64,000 nucleotides of DNA from Prochlorococcus sp. AG-418-M08 (GCA_003213955.1 QCMG01000006.1:39421-103420); one strand, 5' to 3'. Positions 19,864-29,481 are shown, numbered from the stretch's first letter. Notes: generated by a model from the letters alone, not told the origin. Made by a program: numbers and translations.

Positions 19864-20002
19864 ATTTAAATCCGACTGCAGCTTGCCAAACAAATACTAA
19901 TAAAAAGAAAAATAAAGGTATTAAAGGAAGAACGTCAACTGTTGGAGCGAAAGCCTTATATGCTTCAGGCAATTCAGCGAATGTATTTAAAAGAGTGAGC
20001 AC
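19862..20002 (-). CDS. psbK: Photosystem II reaction-centre protein K
   Basis: The 46-residue product is PsbK, a single-helix photosystem II core subunit. The conserved mature region [19 protein letters not shown] is followed by a hydrophobic helix and ends VWQAAVGFK. In the family the short N-terminal leader is removed, and here it is [10 protein letters not shown]. The start is a GTG with an upstream AAGAAG that can act as ribosome-binding site. It lies 33 bases downstream of tgt on the same strand, so it is probably transcribed from the tgt promoter or from one inside tgt. Confidence 0.95.
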   Translation of the reverse strand: MLTLLNTFAELPEAYKAFAPTVDVLPLIPLFFFLLVFVWQAAVGFK

Positions 20003-20035
20003 CTTCTTAGGAAATTAATTAATTCTCTTAAGACG

Positions 20036-21154
20036 TTACCATGTATGGTGAGCAATAGAGGATCTTTTCCAAGGAGCGAAATCTATTGTAAAACAATTAT
20101 CTTTAATTGCTTTAGAAATTGCATTTGTAAATCGTATTAGATGAGAAATATTATGCAGACTAATAAGCGTTAGGCCTAATATTTCATCATTCCTAACCAG
20201 ATGATGCAAGTAGGCACGAGAATAAGATTTACAAGTTTCACATTTACAAGTTTTATCTATTGGAGAAAAATCATTTTTAAATCTAGCATTTCGCAAATTC
20301 AATCTTTCATCATTAAAAAAAGCAGTCCCATGTCTTCCTAGTCTTGTAGGTAAAACAGAGTCAAATATATCGAATCCTTTAGCAATAGCTATAGAAATTT
20401 CTCTTAAAGTGCCAATTCCCATTAAATATCTTGGTTTATTTATTGGTAAGAATTTCGGGATATGATTAATTACACTATGTATTTCTTCAACTGCCTCTCC
20501 AACACTGACACCTCCTACCGCTATTCCAGGCAGATCAAAAGAACTTATAAATTTTGCGCTATGTTCTCTTAATCTTGGGTACTTACCACCTTGAACTATT
20601 CCAAATAATGCTTGATTTGTTTTCTGATGAGTTTCAACACATTTTTGCAACCATGAATGAGTTCTTTGTAAAGAGTCCTCTATATCATTTTCATTAGCTG
20701 TGTGCGGAGGACAATGATCAAAAGCCATCGCAACATCAGAACCAAGATCCATTTGAATCTGCATTACTTTCTCAGGTGATAGAAATACATGACTACCATC
20801 TCTTGGATTTTTAAATTCCACTCCTCTATTAGAAATATTATTTAATTTGGCCAAACTAAAAACTTGATATCCTCCTGAATCAGTCAGAATTGGCTTTGGC
20901 CAATTCATAAACTTGTGTATTCCACCAGATTCTTTAACTAGTTTTTCTCCAGGTTGCAGATGAAGATGGAAAGTATTTGAGAGAATCATTTCTGATCCTG
21001 TAGAGGTTAACTGCTTAGATGAAATTCCTTTAACCGTTGCCAAAGTACCCACTGGCATAAATCTTGGAGTATTTACCTGACCATTTGGGGTATGAAATAT
21101 ACCAGTTCTTGCATCTGTATTACTGCAATTCGATTTAATTTCAAATTCAAACAC
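20036..21154 (-). CDS. tgt: tRNA-guanine transglycosylase (queuine/preQ1)
   Basis: Tgt exchanges guanine 34 in GUN-anticodon tRNAs for preQ1. The 372-residue protein shows [10 protein letters not shown], the nucleophile region [19 protein letters not shown], the [16 protein letters not shown] segment, and a zinc site [17 protein letters not shown]. Length matches bacterial Tgt. It is divergent from cobS with a 98-base gap and is followed by psbK. Confidence 0.97.
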   Translation of the reverse strand: MFEFEIKSNCSNTDARTGIFHTPNGQVNTPRFMPVGTLATVKGISSKQLTSTGSEMILSNTFHLHLQPGEKLVKESGGIHKFMNWPKPILTDSGGYQVFSLAKLNNISNRGVEFKNPRDGSHVFLSPEKVMQIQMDLGSDVAMAFDHCPPHTANENDIEDSLQRTHSWLQKCVETHQKTNQALFGIVQGGKYPRLREHSAKFISSFDLPGIAVGGVSVGEAVEEIHSVINHIPKFLPINKPRYLMGIGTLREISIAIAKGFDIFDSVLPTRLGRHGTAFFNDERLNLRNARFKNDFSPIDKTCKCETCKSYSRAYLHHLVRNDEILGLTLISLHNISHLIRFTNAISKAIKDNCFTIDFAPWKRSSIAHHTW

Positions 21155-21252
21155 GATAATTTATAAAATTTTTTGACCCTTTTTTATTAATCTACCCTAT
21201 TATTTAATATTGAATCTATTTTTATCTTATCAAAAAATATTTAATAAAAAAT

Positions 21253-21993
21253 TTGGCAGGTTCTTGGATTTTCTATACGACATTTCCAAAGATACCTTTA
21301 ATTAATCCCGAATTTAAAAATATTGCACAATTTGCGCCCCCTTTGGGATTTTTTATTGGAACAATACAGAGTTATATTTTTATTTTTTTAAGAGCAAACT
21401 CTTGGTCAATTTATGCATCTACATTAATTTGTTTGGCTTCAGGATATTTAATTACTGGTGGTCTACACCTCGATGGTTTAATGGATACTTTCGATGGAAT
21501 TTTTGCTGGTAAAAAGAAACTTTTAAAAGCTATGAAAGATAGTAAAGTTGGATCCTTTGGCGTTCAATCTTTAGTTTTTATAACTTTAATTCAGATTGCT
21601 TGCATACTCAAAATTCAAAACCAAATAATTATTGTTTTGCCAATATGCTTATTTTGGGGAAGATTTTCAAATTTATTTTTTATAGAAAAGTTTAAATATA
21701 TGAGTTATAAAAAAAAATCAATTAGTCACAAAAAGTTTTGGAATGGATTTAAAAAAGAATCTTTGATCTCCATTATTTTTCTTTTGATTTTTATTTTATG
21801 CCAATTAGTTTCAATTACATCCCAGGCAATATTAATTAAATTTTTATTTCTAATTTTAATAGGTATTTTTTTTAGTTATTCTATTCCAATCATACTGGGG
21901 AATAAAATTGGAGGCTTCAATGGAGATGCCTGCGGTGCGAGTGTTGTACTAGTCGAAACTGTAATGTTATTTATGAATGCAATTCTTTTATAG
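21253..21993 (+). CDS. cobS: Adenosylcobinamide-GDP ribazoletransferase (cobalamin synthase)
   Basis: CobS joins alpha-ribazole to adenosylcobinamide-GDP late in vitamin B12 synthesis. The 246-residue integral membrane protein has the typical N-terminal FYTTFPKIP (FLTRIP-like) motif, GGLHLDGLMDTFDGI, DSKVGSFG, and a C-terminal NKIGGFNGDACGA motif. The start used is TTG at 21253. The frame stays open upstream to 21214 but contains no ATG, GTG or TTG. Prochlorococcus makes pseudocobalamin, so the true base substrate is probably adenine-type. Its 3' end overlaps the kinase gene by 23 bases. Confidence 0.93.
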   Translation: MAGSWIFYTTFPKIPLINPEFKNIAQFAPPLGFFIGTIQSYIFIFLRANSWSIYASTLICLASGYLITGGLHLDGLMDTFDGIFAGKKKLLKAMKDSKVGSFGVQSLVFITLIQIACILKIQNQIIIVLPICLFWGRFSNLFFIEKFKYMSYKKKSISHKKFWNGFKKESLISIIFLLIFILCQLVSITSQAILIKFLFLILIGIFFSYSIPIILGNKIGGFNGDACGASVVLVETVMLFMNAILL

Positions 21994-23107
21994 GAAGTTC
22001 TAAATAGAAAATATTTGTCATCTTAAGATTTTTTAATTCCTTAACATCATCAACTGAGGAGTTTTCAAGCAATCTCAACTCTGCTCCAATTTGTTTTGCT
22101 AATTTCCTCGCTAAAAAAAGTCCCACACCAGTACCATCAGTCTTTTTAGCGGCAGATCCTCTAAAACCTTTTTGAAAAATTTTCTCATTTTCAATTTTGG
22201 TTATTTTTTTACCATTATCAAATATACAAAGACCTTTTCTCGTAATAGTGAGTCCAATCTCTGCATCTTTTTTTGCATATTTAAAAGCATTTTCTAATAA
22301 ATTGGCCACAATTTCAGCAATTACAGCATATTTAGCCTTTAAAGGCGATAAAGTCCAATCTGGCCATAGAGACGGTTCAGTCCAATTTCTATTTTCTAAT
22401 TTCGCATTAGCTTTACCCCTTTCTAAAATTGGCCTCAATAAACTCTGAACAGTTATTAGCTTTTTATTATCTAAATTTGGTGGTAATAATAATCTTTCTT
22501 CTCCTATTTTTATAGGAAGTTGAATAGGTGAATTTAACTGCGCGAAAGAGTCCATATATTGATTAATTTGTTTTTGCTCTATTATCATGCGTTCGACTAT
22601 TTCAATAGAGTCATCATCTGAACCAAGTTTTTTTATTAGTAATTTTGCATATGTCCTAAGTGCAGCTAATGGATTCCTCAGTTGATGGATTATTACATTG
22701 ACCTGATTTTTTAAATAATTGATCTCTTCACTTTTATTTTGACGTTCTAATTCGATAGAAACGCATTTAGCCAAAGATAGTGAAAGTGCTTTTAATCTAG
22801 AGTCAAGAGATACTGGCCAATTCCCACCTTTCAAATCAGTTTCTACCCTAAGGACACCAAGTAAGATATCGTTTTCTTGAAGCGGGTACCATCTTCTATT
22901 AGGAGAAGAAACTTTTAGTGAAGGATCATCTTCGACTGATATTAGAAGCTTATCAATCTGTGGCCATTGACTAATCATTTCAAAAGATGCTTTAGTTCCT
23001 TGCTCAGCTGAAGCAAGATACATAACCAAATGAGTCACTCCCATTGAGCAACCAAAACTCTCTAGCTGTTTTATGGTTAGTTCTTCAAATTTTTTTGAGA
23101 GCTTCAT
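21971..23107 (-). CDS. Cytosolic sensor histidine kinase
   Basis: The 378-residue kinase has no membrane helix. Its N-terminal 120 residues look like a divergent sensory (GAF-like) domain. The H-box is IIHQLRNPLAALRTYAKLL with the phosphorylatable histidine near residue 139. The ATP-binding domain has the N-box NLLENAFKYA, DNGKKI (G1) and GTGVGLFLARKLA (G2). No response regulator gene is adjacent. The domain layout resembles the Hik2/chloroplast-sensor-kinase group, but I cannot confirm that assignment. Confidence 0.88.
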   Translation of the reverse strand: MKLSKKFEELTIKQLESFGCSMGVTHLVMYLASAEQGTKASFEMISQWPQIDKLLISVEDDPSLKVSSPNRRWYPLQENDILLGVLRVETDLKGGNWPVSLDSRLKALSLSLAKCVSIELERQNKSEEINYLKNQVNVIIHQLRNPLAALRTYAKLLIKKLGSDDDSIEIVERMIIEQKQINQYMDSFAQLNSPIQLPIKIGEERLLLPPNLDNKKLITVQSLLRPILERGKANAKLENRNWTEPSLWPDWTLSPLKAKYAVIAEIVANLLENAFKYAKKDAEIGLTITRKGLCIFDNGKKITKIENEKIFQKGFRGSAAKKTDGTGVGLFLARKLAKQIGAELRLLENSSVDDVKELKNLKMTNIFYLELPIKELHS

Positions 23108-23176
23108 AATTAGTGAAATTTAAAAAAAATTTGAAAAAGGACTTGTAAAATATGAAAAAAGTATTAAGATATATAA

Positions 23177-23254
23177 AGAGGTCTGACTTTAGCCAGCCTT
23201 AAATATGAATATTTAATCATATTTTAAGCTACATCAGGGGTTGATGGGTCCTCT
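23177..23254 (+). ncRNA. Candidate structured RNA or leader upstream of DUF3155 gene
   Basis: Three nested stems can be drawn. P1 is AGAGG (23177-23181) with CCTCT (23250-23254). An 11-pair stem is formed by 23198-23208 with 23217-23228, with one bulged T. CATCA (23232-23236) pairs with TGATG (23242-23246). The flanks of the long stem are about half G+C in very A/T-rich surroundings. A promoter-like TTGTAA (23143-23148), 16-base gap and TAAGAT (23165-23170) would place the 5' end exactly at P1. It could be a cis-acting leader or a separate small RNA. I recognise no known family. Confidence 0.35.
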
Positions 23255-23344
23255 ATGTAATTTAAGTGAATTCAAAATCACAGATATAAGATTAGTAAAA
23301 ATAAATAAGGCTAATCTCATTAATAATTTCAGGAGTACCAATCA

Positions 23345-23713
23345 ATGTCAAAAAAGAGAAAAAGAATCAGCAGAAGAAGGTTGGCTGGCCAAAGAGTAAT
23401 GGCACATGTACCTATTTATCATATCGAAACCGGCAAACATAAACCAGTAACAGCTGCAAGAAGATTTATAGCTGAAAATGCTTTATCTGCCCCTTCAGTT
23501 TTCAATGTTCGAAGAAATGAACATACCACCGATAGGTTTTTTTGGGGTGAAAAAGGTTTATTTAGCGCCCAATATGCTGAAGAGAATCATTTTCTATTTC
23601 CATCACTAAAAGTCGTGGTTGAGGGAATTGGTGAAGAAAAAATATTTGAAGGTCTAGAACTTACTGCAGATGATTGGGAAGAGATTGAAGAATACGAATA
23701 TGCTTTCGTTTAA
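23345..23713 (+). CDS. Conserved cyanobacterial protein, DUF3155 type
   Basis: The 122-residue protein starts with a strongly basic segment (KKRKRISRRRLAGQR), contains HKPVTAARRFIAENA and RRNEHTTDRFFWGEKGLF, and ends in an acidic tail. This matches the cyanobacteria-only DUF3155 family as I remember it. The basic N-terminus suggests nucleic-acid or ribosome contact, which is inference only. An AGGAG at 23332-23336 gives a good ribosome-binding site, unusual here. The 237-base upstream gap is long and holds a possible structured leader. Confidence 0.75.
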   Translation: MSKKRKRISRRRLAGQRVMAHVPIYHIETGKHKPVTAARRFIAENALSAPSVFNVRRNEHTTDRFFWGEKGLFSAQYAEENHFLFPSLKVVVEGIGEEKIFEGLELTADDWEEIEEYEYAFV

Positions 23714-24327
23714 AATATATTATCTATATTTGAACTTATAAAATCAATTAAATTTGAATCAATTTGATGGAATCCATCAAATTCTATTAATTCACAAAAT
23801 TTAGAAGATTTGCTTTTTACCGCTTCATGAATGATTCTTGAAGCATCTATAGGCACCACTTCATCATATAAACCATGACTGACTATTAGTGGTGGACACT
23901 TTTCTTCAGGAGTCCAGTTTGGATGGGGATAACCACTACAAGCAACAATTAGTCCAAAATTTAATTTAAATCCTGCATCAATTGCCATAGCTGCCCCTTG
24001 AGAAAAACCCAACAAAATTGTTTTTCCAATTGAAATCTGATCATTATCAAATTTTTTTAATGTACCTAAAAGTCTATTTACTTCAACCTCGGCCCCCTTC
24101 CAATCATGCGGGTATAGTTGATACCATTGTCTTCCCTTACCACCTGGATGTAATCCAGGAGCCCTCAAAGAAATTACCTCAAAATCAAGATTTATTTTTT
24201 CTATAAACTCCTTTCCAAGTGTTAAAAGGTCATCTGCATCCGCTCCCCAGCCGTGTAGCAAAATTAGTCTATGAGTTGCGGTTTGAGAACTAATCCAGAC
24301 AAATTCATGATCAATATCATATTTCAT
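23710..24327 (-). CDS. Carboxylesterase/phospholipase-type alpha/beta hydrolase
   Basis: The 205-residue protein is a small alpha/beta hydrolase of the acyl-protein-thioesterase/carboxylesterase family. The oxyanion region is LLHGWGADADDLL, the nucleophile elbow GFSQGAAMA, the aspartate lies in HGLYDEVVP, and the histidine in FDGFHQID, so the catalytic triad is complete. No signal peptide is visible. It overlaps the DUF3155 gene by four bases tail to tail and is divergent from purH by 33 bases. The natural substrate is unknown. Confidence 0.88.
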   Translation of the reverse strand: MKYDIDHEFVWISSQTATHRLILLHGWGADADDLLTLGKEFIEKINLDFEVISLRAPGLHPGGKGRQWYQLYPHDWKGAEVEVNRLLGTLKKFDNDQISIGKTILLGFSQGAAMAIDAGFKLNFGLIVACSGYPHPNWTPEEKCPPLIVSHGLYDEVVPIDASRIIHEAVKSKSSKFCELIEFDGFHQIDSNLIDFISSNIDNIF

Positions 24328-24360
24328 GTTTATATTCTTAAGTAAGTTAACTTTTAAATA

Positions 24361-25911
24361 ATGTCACCATTAGCCCTAATAAGTGTCTCTGATAAGAAAA
24401 ATATAATCCCATTTTGTAAAGAATTAGTAGAAAAATTTAATTATAAAATTCTATCAAGTGGAGGCACCGCTCAACATCTAATAGAAGCCAAAATTCCAGT
24501 TATTAAAGTCGCAGATTTTACTAATTCTCCAGAAATCCTTGGAGGAAGGGTTAAAACTTTACATCCTAAAATCCACGGAGGCATATTAGCTAATAGAACA
24601 GATGAGGAACATAAAAAAGATATAGAAGCTTTCGATCTAGAACTAATTGAATTAGTAGTAGTCAATTTATATCCTTTCAAGAACACTGTTGAAAATGGAT
24701 CAAAATGGGAAGATGCTATTGAAAATATTGATATCGGAGGACCATCAATGATTCGTTCTGCAGCTAAAAATCATAAAGATGTTTCTGTTTTAGTCGATCC
24801 TAGTCAATATCAAGGATTTCTTGAAGAAAGTAAAAAAGGGGTTTTAAAAGAATCTTATAAAGCAAAATTAGCCCTTGAAGCTTTTCAGCATACAGCTGAC
24901 TATGACACTGCGATATCTAATTGGATAAGAAAAGAAAGAGGTTTACAATCTTCCAAATATATTGAATCTTATCCACTAATCAAAACCTTAAGATATGGTG
25001 AGAATCCTCATCAAAAAGCTTTTTGGTATGGTTTAAATAATATTGGATGGAACTCAGCAGAAAAGTTACAAGGGAAAGAATTAAGTTATAACAATCTATT
25101 GGATCTTGAGTCGGCAATTTCAACAGTTTTAGAATTTGGCTATGAAGGAGATGAACTTAAAAAAGACACGTTTGCATCTGTCATCTTAAAACACAATAAT
25201 CCTTGTGGCGCTTCAATTAGTAATTCCGCATCTCAAGCATTTTTGAATGCTTTGGAATGTGACTCAGTTAGTGCATTTGGAGGAATAGTTGCTTTTAATT
25301 CAAATGTGGACAGTGTAACGGCGATTAACCTCAAAGATATTTTCTTAGAATGTGTAGTAGCTCCATCTTTTGATGCAGAGGCTCTAGAAATTTTAAAAAT
25401 CAAAAAGAATTTAAGAATTTTAAAGTTTTCAAAAGATCTAATCCCAAAAAAGAACCAAACTTCCACTAAATCAATAATGGGGGGATTACTTGTTCAAGAC
25501 ACTGATGATAGTGAAGAAAAAACTGAAAAATGGATTTCAGTAACTAAAAATACTCCAAGTGCAGAGGAATATCTTGACTTAAAATTTGCTTGGAAAATTT
25601 GTAAACATGTTAAATCTAATGCAATTGTTATTGCAAAAGATCAACGAACTCTTGGTATAGGGGCTGGGCAAATGAATAGAGTTGGTGCTTCAAAAATAGC
25701 TTTAGAAGCAGCTAAAGAAATTTGTCATGGGGGAGTTTTGGCAAGCGATGGATTTTTTCCGTTTGCAGATACCGTAGAACTTGCAAATAAGTATGGAATA
25801 ACTTCTATTATTCAGCCAGGAGGAAGTATAAGAGACGAAGAAAGCATTAAGGAATGCAATTCAAAGGGAATTTCAATGATATTTACAAAAAAAAGACATT
25901 TTCTACATTAA
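24361..25911 (+). CDS. purH: Bifunctional AICAR transformylase/IMP cyclohydrolase
   Basis: PurH catalyses the last two steps of IMP synthesis. The 516-residue protein has an N-terminal IMP cyclohydrolase (MGS-like) domain with ALISVSDKKNI, SSGGTAQHL and GGRVKTLHPKIHGGIL. The C-terminal transformylase has ILKHNNPCGAS, including the catalytic Lys-His pair, and AVGIGAGQ-like LGIGAGQMNRV. Full length for the family. Its stop is one base from the convergent DoxX stop. Confidence 0.97.
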   Translation: MSPLALISVSDKKNIIPFCKELVEKFNYKILSSGGTAQHLIEAKIPVIKVADFTNSPEILGGRVKTLHPKIHGGILANRTDEEHKKDIEAFDLELIELVVVNLYPFKNTVENGSKWEDAIENIDIGGPSMIRSAAKNHKDVSVLVDPSQYQGFLEESKKGVLKESYKAKLALEAFQHTADYDTAISNWIRKERGLQSSKYIESYPLIKTLRYGENPHQKAFWYGLNNIGWNSAEKLQGKELSYNNLLDLESAISTVLEFGYEGDELKKDTFASVILKHNNPCGASISNSASQAFLNALECDSVSAFGGIVAFNSNVDSVTAINLKDIFLECVVAPSFDAEALEILKIKKNLRILKFSKDLIPKKNQTSTKSIMGGLLVQDTDDSEEKTEKWISVTKNTPSAEEYLDLKFAWKICKHVKSNAIVIAKDQRTLGIGAGQMNRVGASKIALEAAKEICHGGVLASDGFFPFADTVELANKYGITSIIQPGGSIRDEESIKECNSKGISMIFTKKRHFLH

Positions 25912-25912
25912 G

Positions 25913-26473
25913 TTAATTTGTCTTTGGATAATAAGTAATTTTATTGGTTTTACGAAGTAAAGCTAATCTTCCAGGCCCTGCACATAAAAAATAAAGAGAA
26001 ATAGCTCCATATATAAAGGAAAGCTCAAAAGCATAATTATGACCTTCAACTACTGCTAATGGGAATCCTTCTAAACCGGTATCTAACAAGTGGAAGTAAA
26101 CAGCAAATGCCATTGTAGAAAAAAGACCAAGTGAACAAAGTCTTGCAAATACTCCCAATGCTAATCCCAATGGACAAACTAATTGAGTAATAGCGGCTCC
26201 AAAGGTCCAAATTACTGGATCGCCAGGTAAAAAAGGGAAATATTTTCCTACAACGAATTCGGCAAATCCTTGAGGATCTTGAAGTTTTTCTAAACCATGG
26301 TGAATCATTAATATACTAAATCCTATCCTTAAAATCAATATTGACAATTCCCCTAAGATATTTACTTCCGAATTTGATGAAGGATTAGCTACAACAACCT
26401 CGACTTTTTGAGGGGCCTTTGAAGAATTCATTTTAGCTGTTTGATTTTGATTAGATTGTGTTGTGTCTTCCAT
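25913..26473 (-). CDS. DoxX-family membrane protein
   Basis: The 186-residue protein has a polar N-terminal 40 residues rich in Asn, Gln, Ser and Lys, followed by about four transmembrane helices. ILRIGFSILMIHHGLEKLQDP and the later GLALGVFARLCSLGL fit the DoxX/DoxD-like family. These proteins are linked to quinone or sulfur redox chemistry in some organisms; a role here is not known. It lies 92 bases downstream of ispH on the same strand. Confidence 0.82.
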   Translation of the reverse strand: MEDTTQSNQNQTAKMNSSKAPQKVEVVVANPSSNSEVNILGELSILILRIGFSILMIHHGLEKLQDPQGFAEFVVGKYFPFLPGDPVIWTFGAAITQLVCPLGLALGVFARLCSLGLFSTMAFAVYFHLLDTGLEGFPLAVVEGHNYAFELSFIYGAISLYFLCAGPGRLALLRKTNKITYYPKTN

Positions 26474-26565
26474 GCTTCAAATTTTTTAATCATTCTAAAT
26501 AATAGCGTAGATGTTGTGGACCAATAAACTTGATAAAGTTAAAAATTAAGCAGAAAAATTAATAT

Positions 26566-27762
26566 TTATTTAGTAATAGCAACTAATTTTTCAATAACAT
26601 CAGCAACTATCTTGTCAGGAGTAGAAGCTCCGGACGTTATACCCACCTTTATTTTGCCGTCTGGAATAAAATTCTTTTTCAAAACCAAATCAGATTCTAG
26701 AGGTTTATGACAAATAGAATTATTCTCAACAGAAATTCTATCTGATATGTCAATATGAAAAGATTCAATATTGTTGGTTATTGCAATTTCCTGTAGATGA
26801 GTCGTATTTGAAGAATTAAAACCTCCTATCACTACAAGAATATCCAAATCCTCATTGACTAGAGAAAACATTGCATCTTGTCTTTCTTCAGTGGCATCAC
26901 AAATAGTATTAAAAGCTAAAAAATGATTATTTATATTTGCTGGGCCATATTTGGCTAACATAGTTTTTTCAAAAAATTTTCCAATTTCCTCCGTTTCACT
27001 TTTCAGCATTGTTGTTTGGTTAGCAACTCCAATTCTCTCAAGATGAATATCTGGGTCAAATCCATCTGAACAAGCTTTCGCAAACTTATTCATAAATTTA
27101 TTTTTATCACCATTTCCTTGAATATAGTTAGATACATATTCAGCCTCGGCTAGATCAAAAACTACTAGGTAATTTCCTGCAAATGATCTAGTCGCAAGAG
27201 TTTCTTCATGCTTATATTTACCATGAATAATAGAAGTAAAAGTATGCTTTTTATGCTTTTCAACTGTATGCCAAACTTTAGAAACCCAAGGACAAGTAGT
27301 ATCAATTATCTGGCATTTTTTTTCATGGAGTAATTGCATCTCTTGAACTGTTGCTCCAAAAGCAGGGAGGATTACAACGTCTCCAGTTGAAACTGAGGAA
27401 AAGTCTTTAATACCATTTTTTGCAGAAATTATTTTTACATTCATCCTGCTTAAATGATTATTAACTGATGGATTATGAATAATTTCATTCGTCATCCAAA
27501 TATCCTCATTTGGATAATGTCTTCTTGTTTCATATGCCATCGCAACTGCTCTCTCTACTCCCCAACAAAAGCCAAAAGATTTTGCAAGTTTTATCTTTAA
27601 CCTACCTTCCTCAAAGGTAAAATCGTTCTCTCTTATGGATGCTATTAAATCACTTTGATATGATTCCCCTAATGCCTTAGCACGCTGAGTAGGCGATTCA
27701 AAACCTTTGCGGTTATATCTTCCCGAATGCTGTATGGAATGTTTTATAGCTTGAGTATCCAT
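26566..27762 (-). CDS. ispH: 4-hydroxy-3-methylbut-2-enyl diphosphate reductase
   Basis: IspH (LytB) is the final enzyme of the MEP isoprenoid pathway and yields IPP and DMAPP. Three cluster-ligating cysteines are in [23 protein letters not shown] and [11 protein letters not shown]. At 398 residues it has the longer N-terminal extension typical of cyanobacterial and plastid forms. Isoprenoids feed chlorophyll phytol and the carotenoids handled by crtR in the same window. The gene starts 93 bases from the end of amt1. Confidence 0.97.
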   Translation of the reverse strand: MDTQAIKHSIQHSGRYNRKGFESPTQRAKALGESYQSDLIASIRENDFTFEEGRLKIKLAKSFGFCWGVERAVAMAYETRRHYPNEDIWMTNEIIHNPSVNNHLSRMNVKIISAKNGIKDFSSVSTGDVVILPAFGATVQEMQLLHEKKCQIIDTTCPWVSKVWHTVEKHKKHTFTSIIHGKYKHEETLATRSFAGNYLVVFDLAEAEYVSNYIQGNGDKNKFMNKFAKACSDGFDPDIHLERIGVANQTTMLKSETEEIGKFFEKTMLAKYGPANINNHFLAFNTICDATEERQDAMFSLVNEDLDILVVIGGFNSSNTTHLQEIAITNNIESFHIDISDRISVENNSICHKPLESDLVLKKNFIPDGKIKVGITSGASTPDKIVADVIEKLVAITK

Positions 27763-27798
27763 AATATAAATACTACATCATTAAAATTAATTTTTTAC

Positions 27799-27834
27799 GA
27801 AAAAAAAAAGAAACCTGACAAAAGTCAAGTTTCT
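27799..27834 (-). terminator. Strong Rho-independent terminator of amt1
   Basis: In the minus-strand transcript, 27824-27834 pairs with 27809-27819 over 11 positions (one G-U) around a four-base loop, followed by a run of ten U (27799-27808). It lies about 20 bases after the amt1 stop and isolates amt1 from ispH downstream. Confidence 0.85.
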
Positions 27835-27855
27835 TAAAAATTTTTTTAATTTAAT

Positions 27856-29316
27856 TTATTTAGCAGATGCAAAGTCTGGATATGCTTCCATTCCATGCTC
27901 TCCTATGTCTAGTCCTTGAGTCTCTTCTTCTTCAGATACACGAATTCCTCCGAATAATCCTCCGATAACAGACCAAGCGATCCAACAAGTAACAAGTGTC
28001 CAGATAGCATAAGCTGCTGCACCAAGAGCTTGAACAAGAAGTAGATTAATACCACCACCATTGAACAATCCCATACCTGCACCATCACCTTGAACTGCAG
28101 TCCCCCAAAGACCAATAACCAGAGTACCCCATACACCACAAACTCCGTGAACGGAGAATGCGCCAACAGGATCGTCAATTTCGGCCGCATCAAGAGCTGC
28201 GACAGAAAATACAACAATAATTCCTCCAACTAGTCCAGCGAACCATGCTCCCGCAAGAGTCATATCGCCACAACCTGCAGTAATACTTACCAAACCAGCA
28301 AGGATACCGTTAATGATCATTGTAAGATCAGGTTTTCCTGAAGTTAAAGTAGAAACAATAGTTGCTCCAATAGCTCCAGCTGCTGCTGCAAGAGTTGTTG
28401 TTACAGCAACATATGGTACCCATTGATCCATAGCTAATTGAGAACCAGGATTAAAACCGTACCAACCAATCCATAGAACTAAAGCACCTAAAGTAGCAAT
28501 GGCCATATTGTGACCTGGCATAGCCTGTGGCTTTCCATCGGAGTATTTGCCAATTCTTGGTCCAAGAAGCATAGCTCCTACTAGACCTGCCCATGCTCCA
28601 ACTGAGTGAACAATTGAAGAACCTGCAAAGTCAACAAAACCAAGAGAGTCAAGCCAACCGCCGTTCCATTTCCAGCTACCAGCAATTGGATAAATAAATG
28701 CTGTTAGTACAATCGCAAAAACAACAAATTCACCAAATTTAACTCTTTCCGCAACAAGACCAGAAACGATAGTAGCTGCAGTACCTGCGAAAGCAGACTG
28801 GAATAAGAAATCAACTGTTGGGACTAATCCAGCATCAGTAACCATATCAGCAGTTACAGTGGGATCAAAAAATAGGCCTCCAAAATACAGCCATCCGTCA
28901 GCAACACTTCCTCCGTACATTAATGAGTAGCCAATAAACCAGTAAGAGGTAACAGCTAAAGCAAATACGAAAAGATTTTTAGCAAGAATGTTGACGGCGT
29001 TCTTAGACCGACACATTCCTGCTTCAACCATAGCGAAACCGGCGTTCATGAAGATCACTAGGATTGTAGCGATCAAAAGCCATAAATTGTTAGCAAGAAA
29101 AGCTGCATTCAACTCAGGTAAATCAGCTGCGTGAGCTGAAAGATTAAAAATACCTAAACCAAACAAAGCCAGAGGAACAGTAGCAAGCCACATCATTGAG
29201 CGGTTTGAACTAAATCCACGAATACTCCTCAAAAGGAGCATAGGTCCGTTAACAAGACTTGCATCTTGAAGCTTGGACCTAGAGCGCCTTTGAGGCGTTT
29301 GCAAAGCAGTGGTCAT
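27856..29316 (-). CDS. amt1: Ammonium transporter
   Basis: Amt1 takes up ammonium, the preferred nitrogen source of Prochlorococcus. From the ATG at 29316 it encodes 486 residues. A TTG at 29337 is in frame but would place the start inside the leader hairpin. An N-terminal cleavable-looking segment ending in HAAD precedes about 11 transmembrane helices. Family motifs include GFAMVEAGMCRSKNAVNIL, AGSSIVHSVGAWAGLVGA, and GAFSVHGVCGVWGTL, which include the conserved pore histidines. It stands alone between its own NtcA site and a strong terminator. G+C is higher than in neighbouring genes, as usual for a highly expressed gene. Confidence 0.97.
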   Translation of the reverse strand: MTTALQTPQRRSRSKLQDASLVNGPMLLLRSIRGFSSNRSMMWLATVPLALFGLGIFNLSAHAADLPELNAAFLANNLWLLIATILVIFMNAGFAMVEAGMCRSKNAVNILAKNLFVFALAVTSYWFIGYSLMYGGSVADGWLYFGGLFFDPTVTADMVTDAGLVPTVDFLFQSAFAGTAATIVSGLVAERVKFGEFVVFAIVLTAFIYPIAGSWKWNGGWLDSLGFVDFAGSSIVHSVGAWAGLVGAMLLGPRIGKYSDGKPQAMPGHNMAIATLGALVLWIGWYGFNPGSQLAMDQWVPYVAVTTTLAAAAGAIGATIVSTLTSGKPDLTMIINGILAGLVSITAGCGDMTLAGAWFAGLVGGIIVVFSVAALDAAEIDDPVGAFSVHGVCGVWGTLVIGLWGTAVQGDGAGMGLFNGGGINLLLVQALGAAAYAIWTLVTCWIAWSVIGGLFGGIRVSEEEETQGLDIGEHGMEAYPDFASAK

Positions 29317-29335
29317 AAATAAAAAATTAGTCTGC

Positions 29336-29357
29336 AAAAAAACAGGAAGTCCTGTTT
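29336..29357 (-). promoter_or_regulatory. Hairpin plus U-run in the amt1 leader
   Basis: On the minus strand AAACAGG (29357-29351), loop ACTT and CCTGTTT (29346-29340) form a seven-pair stem followed directly by T residues. It looks like a small intrinsic terminator but lies between the NtcA box and the amt1 start. It may be an attenuator, a 5'-end stabiliser, or a terminator for sfsA read-through. Confidence 0.45.
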
Positions 29358-29399
29358 CCTTTCATATATAATTCTGCTCAGAAAACTTATGTATGTCTA

Positions 29400-29413
29400 G
29401 TAGTAGTTGATAC
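29400..29413 (-). promoter_or_regulatory. NtcA-binding site upstream of amt1
   Basis: The sequence is a perfect GTA-N8-TAC, the consensus for the nitrogen regulator NtcA, 84 bases upstream of the amt1 ATG (29316). The best downstream -10-like element is TATATA at about 29365-29370, about 29 bases away rather than the usual 22, so promoter geometry is not canonical. NtcA itself is encoded at 42.5 kb. Confidence 0.75.
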
Positions 29414-29481
29414 CAATTTAATAGTTGCATATCAAAAAATCTTTGTTAAATTAAGAAATTATGAATCAAATCAAAAATAAT

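Noticed and set aside
23177..23345. Glutamine riboswitch (glnA or downstream-peptide type) ahead of the DUF3155 gene.
   Set aside because: I do not find the conserved sequence elements of those motifs, and the stem order differs.
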